From Blastobasis lacticolella (lineage: Eukaryota > Arthropoda > Insecta > Lepidoptera > Blastobasidae), in assembly GCA_905147135.1 (NCBI GenBank), contig LR990049.1:8139428-8203427 (forward strand): 64,000 bases of DNA, written 5' to 3'. Below, piece after piece: positions 60,701-64,000 of the stretch. Each line of letters begins with the position of its first letter. Position 1 is the stretch's first letter. The position numbers were made by a program, and so were the translations under genes. Under the pieces are notes generated by a model that worked only from the letters and a program-made list of their open reading frames with translations, searched no databases and was not told where the DNA came from.

Positions 60701-63700
60701 TCGCATTAACGCACACAAGCAAGTTTAAAATATGGACGCAATACATATACAAAGCCGTTGCAATTGGTCATTCAGTTGCTGGTGAGACTCGTTCACGTTG
60801 CTAGCGTCGTTCGATTGGAGCAGTCGACGCTCCCACGCAGATGAAGTGTCGTTATTAATATTTGCACTCACTCATCGAAATCAACTAACTTAGTAGTGGG
60901 GCGCGTCATTTTAGACTAGACGAGCTCTACTCCTGTATGCTAACAGGCAAACGGGCCACCTGCAGTGCACTGCCTATCTCCGATTGTACCCCGCCATTTT
61001 ATATCCAATCGCAACAAGACATCTCTGGCTCTGGCTTGCTGCGATTGGTCCACACTCAATTGCATCATGATGGCGGCGTGCTATTGGAATGGCGGTACGG
61101 CTGCTGATAGAAACAACAAGGGCGTCAGAATGCTTTGACCACCTCTAAAAACGTTATAAATTGGGTTCTGAAAGGTTAACGATTTTTGGCGTTGAACACA
61201 TAATATCATCACATCATCATTATTACCATCCCAGAAAAGGCACACTTATTGGACAATTTAGTAGGTTTTTCGGTAACAGCTCTATTAATAATAAATTTCT
61301 TTGTAGACCTCTGTATCCGGCATCTAACGGGCGACATGTTAAAAATCGAGTCCCTTTGTGAAACCTTTTTCACACATTAGCTTATCGCAAATAAGCAATA
61401 CAATAACTTCCCAAAAAGCAACGAATCATCATCATCCTGCCATCAAAACCGGCCCGTGGTCGGTTTTGATGGCCTACTTATCCTTGTCCACTGCGCTCAG
61501 TCTTCTACATCCTTTGTGGTAAAGTAGGCTCGAATGTCATCCTTAACGACGTCAAGCCATCGCTTCTTGGACCCGCCTCTCCTTCCCGTGCCTAGCGGGG
61601 TTGGCATGATCTGACATTTGTTCCCTATGTAATTTGTCGGTCTGCGCGTGACGTGGCCATACCATCAAAGACGGTTACTACTGTTATATACGGTTAACTT
61701 ACTGCTTACCTTCTCTAAAAGGGGCAGGTCAAGTGTATCCTCAACCGGCGTAAAAGTATGAGAAGATGTATGAATGTGGAAGAGACAAAACAGGTGAGTC
61801 AGGATCGTAGCTTGTGACACTCGATAGTCTTTGACTCTGTCCTAATTGGCAACGGTCGTGCTACCATGGTCGTACGACGGATGTCGCCCAACCAATAGGA
61901 GACCCCAAAACCGCCTGTTGTCAATTAGGACTGTAGGATACAGCGGGCGGTCAATCCCGGCTACTGCCAGGGTCCGCTTTCCTGCTTTGCTTTCTCCACT
62001 TTGCCCGATCTTCGGCATCCTCTCGTCGCAAGCCGTCGGCTCTCGCGTCCGACTCGGCGATGGCAATCCATCACTTCTTGGGTGTGTTGTATGTACATAA
62101 AGTAACTAGTGTTCTTCATACGTTTCCAGCCTGGGCATGCACCACGACGGCACGGGCAACGCGTGTCCCCGCGACGGGTTCATAATGTCCCCGTCGCGCG
62201 GCACCAGCGGAGAGGCCACCTGGTCCGCTTGCAGTAAGCGCGTCGTCGAGAACTTGCAGTAAGTAACTTGTGACACGAACTTGTGTGATCCGGTGTCCTA
62301 ATTACTTGTACTTAGAGACGCAATTTTCAAAATTCATATCAAATGCCAAGAACAGCGACGCTGTCGTCGGGTCATATAAGTTTGTGACGCTTACTTGACG
62401 ACCTGAGTGGTTCAGTGGTGCCGGTTTGCCACGCGGTCCCAGGTTCGATTCCCGGCCAGGCAGAAATTGAAACGATGAATTTCTGTTACGGGTCTGGGTG
62501 TATTTAAGTAGTATATTAGTTATTTAGCCCCCATAGAACAAGCTTTGCTTAGTTTGGGGCTAGATGGTGCTGTGTTATTTGATCCACGATTATTATTATT
62601 ACTTACACAGTATCATCAACGTTCTAAACTATTTTTTCTTAAAACTGATTTAATTCATCCTCACTACGTGATCGAACCAGTAACATATGTGTCATTACAC
62701 TCCACTGCTGAACATAAGCCTCCTCCACGTCTGTGGAGGGCTTCGCTATGCTATGTTGCAGATAGCACTGACTGTTCATAATACATACATTGGTAACAGA
62801 AAATGTTCAAGAAAATTTAAGATATAATAAGTAATTATAATTCTATATTGTGTCTGTTCCGCGCATGGTTTGTTGCACGCTACCATGATTACGACTACAT
62901 TGTATACTTACTTACCTATTACACATTATGTATTGTACCACTACCCGTAAAAAAAGCATCCACTGTACTGTTCCCTTGTCCGTATTCCAGATGGGCGACT
63001 TGTCTCCTGGACGGGGGCGACGACCTGGACGCGCCCAGCGAGCTTCAACACGACCGCTTCGGGTCGGCGCCTGGCGCGCTGTGGGGCGCAAAGAAACAGT
63101 GCGAGGTGAACACAGATATGTGACTGTCAGGCGTTCGAGTGGCAGTGTAAAAATGCTTTCGTGGACGTATTATTACGAACTAATAAATCGTCATAAATCC
63201 GTGCTTCGTCAAGAGTTCACGTCTGTCCCAGTAGCTATAGCAAATATGGTGGCTTAGATCATGGCGGCATGAAACTTCGACCCTGGGAACCTAAGAAGAT
63301 AAGAATAAAATTCTCATATGAAACTGTAAATTAGTAGAGTCCGTCTGATCTGATGATAAGCCTCTAAATAGAACAGAACACGTATAACTATCCAAGGGGT
63401 GGTCCGTGGACGGATATAACATGTTAGGTTACACTTATAGAGTGTAAACGGGAGCTGGAAATGAGCAACTTTTTTATGTTTTTTACGTACTTTCGTTAGC
63501 GACTATCAAATGCCACCATCAAGCGGGCCACTTGATGGAAAGTGGTCACCACTGCCTATAGACATTAGCAACACCGAGAGTATCGTTAATGCGATGCCCG
63601 CCTCTATTGCTCTGGCAGCAAAAAGGCAAATGCCTATTCACTGCCAAAGCCACAGTTCCCCAAATCCCCACCCCATAGAGTACTGGAGAACTTACTCACC

Positions 63701-64000
63701 GGCAAAACACAATACTATTCAAAAGAGTATTGTTTAGCTGCGGTTTTCTGTAAGGTGGAGGTACTTCCGCAATCGGGCGGCTCCAATTCGAACGGGATAC
63801 GCCGCTATGCCCTACGTCTTTTTAAACTAGTTTCCCCTTACTGTAAGAGCATCAGTTAGTGTCCAACTAACATGGGTGAACTGCTACAGGTCCTCCTCCG
63901 CGACGTGGACGCGTCACCGGCGTCCCCGGCGGCGACGTCGCCAGCGGGCTCGGGCGTGGGGTCACTGTGCGCGCAGCTGGCGTGCCGCTCGCCGCACCGC
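54757..64000 (+). CDS. ADAMTS-family secreted metalloprotease, partial 3'
   Basis: Secreted zinc protease of the extracellular matrix. Exons: 54757-54923, 57980-58151, 58585-58920, 59419-59627, 60228-60419, 62130-62258, 62991-63105, 63890->64000; all GT-AG, phases agree, 477 residues here. Order: M12B propeptide (YNFDAFGRSFELQLVPNRRL, CHFLHAGPG, HGLIVVDNSTYEV), a furin-like RRPR site near 58765, the catalytic domain (YTIEIALFLDETAYKIF, LDFYSTENGRW), zinc site HEIGHNLGMHHDG formed across the 60419/62130 junction, met-turn region FIMSPSRGT, CSKRVVENLQWATCLLD, then the start of the disintegrin-like part (QCEVLLRD, CAQLACRSPHR). Thrombospondin repeats would lie beyond the window. Subfamily not settled. 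The signal peptide probably comes from 37056-37139. Confidence 0.93.
55414..55668 (+). repeat. Dispersed repeat C, copy 3
   Basis: GCCCATAACAGTCCACTGCA, CATAATCTCCACGCTTGGCA, GAGTGTAAGGGGTTGGTGCT and CCGGACACCACACGGC; same orientation as copy 1. Lies in an ADAMTS intron. Confidence 0.8.
55670..57960. other. ADAMTS intron between 54923 and 57980
   Basis: Contains a 15-bp GC-rich hairpin at 56240-56278, AT-rich repeat text with AAAACGGCTAGACCGATTTG at 56637, and ORFs at 57085-57363 and 57444-57713 without recognisable domains. The second has hydrophobic stretches but no coding support. Confidence 0.4.
58361..58530 (+). repeat. Dispersed repeat F, copy 2
   Basis: CAAAGAGGAGGGGTAGGAAA, GGAAACACACTGTGACATGA, CGCCCCAGGACTG and GCCGACAACGGCCGAAC match 10120-10270. 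Confidence 0.65.
60400..60641 (+). repeat. 107-bp tandem duplication across the zinc-site exon end
   Basis: Units at 60400-60506 and 60507-60613 plus a 28-bp partial third at 60614-60641. Each starts GCGCACGAGATCGGGCACAA followed by GTGCGTT, i.e. the codons for HEIGH and the splice donor, and runs into repeat D (GGCAAGCGGGCCACCTGATG). The first two units look identical by eye. Confidence 0.92.
60658..60929. mobile_element. MITE with about 35-bp inverted repeats
   Basis: Left TAGAGCTC, then TAATCTAAAATGACGCGCCC and CACTA. Right, on the - strand, TAGAGCTC, GTCTAGTCTAAAATGACGCG and CCCCACTA, five bases shorter near the tip. About 272 bp, noncoding, in the intron between the two halves of the zinc site. 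Confidence 0.85.
60940..61135. repeat. Repeat D copy interrupted by a small insertion
   Basis: ACAGGCAAACGGGCCACCTG at 60943 and GAAACAACAAGGGCGTCAG near 61107 are the two halves of a repeat D segment. The approximately 137 bp between them carry an internal inverted repeat (CCAATCGCAACAAG and CTTGCTGCGATTGG), so another small element appears inserted at a CTG. Confidence 0.55.
61480..62090 (-). pseudogene. RTE-like LINE C-terminal relics (two pieces)
   Basis: Piece 1 (about 61490-61670): - strand CGCAGACCGACAAATTACAT, AGGGAACAAATGTCAGATCA and the GGTCCAAGAAGCGATGGCTT text match the C-terminus at 19560-19740. Piece 2 (about 61860-62080): - strand RREDAEDRAKWRKQSRKADP is the usual RTE ending. 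The ORFs across these are not genes. Confidence 0.6.
62397..62600 (+). mobile_element. SINE family A copy
   Basis: GACGACCTGAGTGGTTCAGT, B-box GGTTCGATTCC, GGGCAGAAATTGAAACGATG, TACGGGTCTGGGTGTATT and tail GGGGCTAGATGGTGCTGTGT. Confidence 0.85.
63515..63700 (+). repeat. Dispersed repeat D, longest copy
   Basis: TCAAGCGGGCCACTTGATGG, AAAGTGGTCACCACTGCCTA and TAGACATTAGCAACACCGAG extend the repeat seen at 4800 and 60440. The + strand open frame 63510-63737 is repeat-derived. Confidence 0.65.
63830..63880 (-). mobile_element. SINE family B fragment next to an ADAMTS acceptor
   Basis: TTCCCCTTACTGTAAGAGCA and TCAGTTAGTGTCCAACTAAC match the middle of family B; it ends about 15 bp before the acceptor CTACAG at 63884-63889. 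Confidence 0.65.

Noticed and set aside
63510..63737. 75-codon frame MPPSSGPLDGKW
   Set aside because: Overlaps the longest copy of dispersed repeat D; repeat-derived.

Overview
The window looks like nuclear DNA from an insect, most probably a moth or butterfly (Lepidoptera). Genes are split by introns with GT-AG boundaries, the DNA between exons is AT-rich, and it is crowded with repeat types common in Lepidoptera: tRNA-headed SINEs, RTE-like and CR1/Jockey-like LINE relics, Ty3/gypsy-type elements and small inverted-repeat elements. Nothing looks prokaryotic, and I found no rRNA or CRISPR array. The only tRNA-like sequences are SINE heads.

Five host genes are supported. From left to right: (1) the 3' half of lipin (phosphatidate phosphatase), + strand, 1-5222, with two alternative last exons; (2) a complete four-exon Mrto4 ribosome-assembly gene, - strand, 9731-7910; (3) a complete 14-3-3 zeta gene, + strand, coding 14113-15980, with a duplicated mutually exclusive exon; (4) a two-exon class A GPCR, - strand, 23925-22770; (5) the 5' part of an ADAMTS metalloprotease, + strand, with eight joined exons from 54757 to the window end and a probable signal-peptide exon at 37056-37139, implying a first intron of about 17.6 kb. 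The genes have unrelated jobs (lipid metabolism, ribosome assembly, phospho-adaptor, receptor, extracellular protease) and share no evident regulation.

Region by region: 1-5222 lipin, whose introns carry SINE copies and a single CAND1-like exon on the opposite strand; 5223-7909 lipin 3' UTR and intergenic DNA; 7910-9731 Mrto4; 9732-14112 intergenic DNA, two candidate 14-3-3 promoters and leader introns; 14113-15980 14-3-3 coding exons; 16000-22769 intergenic DNA with a MITE and decayed RTE-like LINEs; 22770-23925 GPCR; 24000-26003 intergenic DNA with a SINE and an RTE endonuclease relic; 26004-32552 a Ty3/gypsy element with identical 137-bp LTRs, split by a 5'-truncated LINE; 32553-36600 SINE relics; 36600-54756 the probable ADAMTS promoter, first exon and repeat-filled first intron; 54757-64000 ADAMTS exons.

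The most unusual signals are: a perfect 15-nt complementarity between the LTR and the sequence just after it in the gypsy element, reminiscent of Tf1-type self-priming; the stray CAND1-like exon that keeps both splice sites; the duplicated terminal exon of lipin; a 107-bp tandem duplication covering the ADAMTS zinc-site exon end and its splice donor; and a triple nest (SINE in SINE in fold-back element) at 44985-46232.
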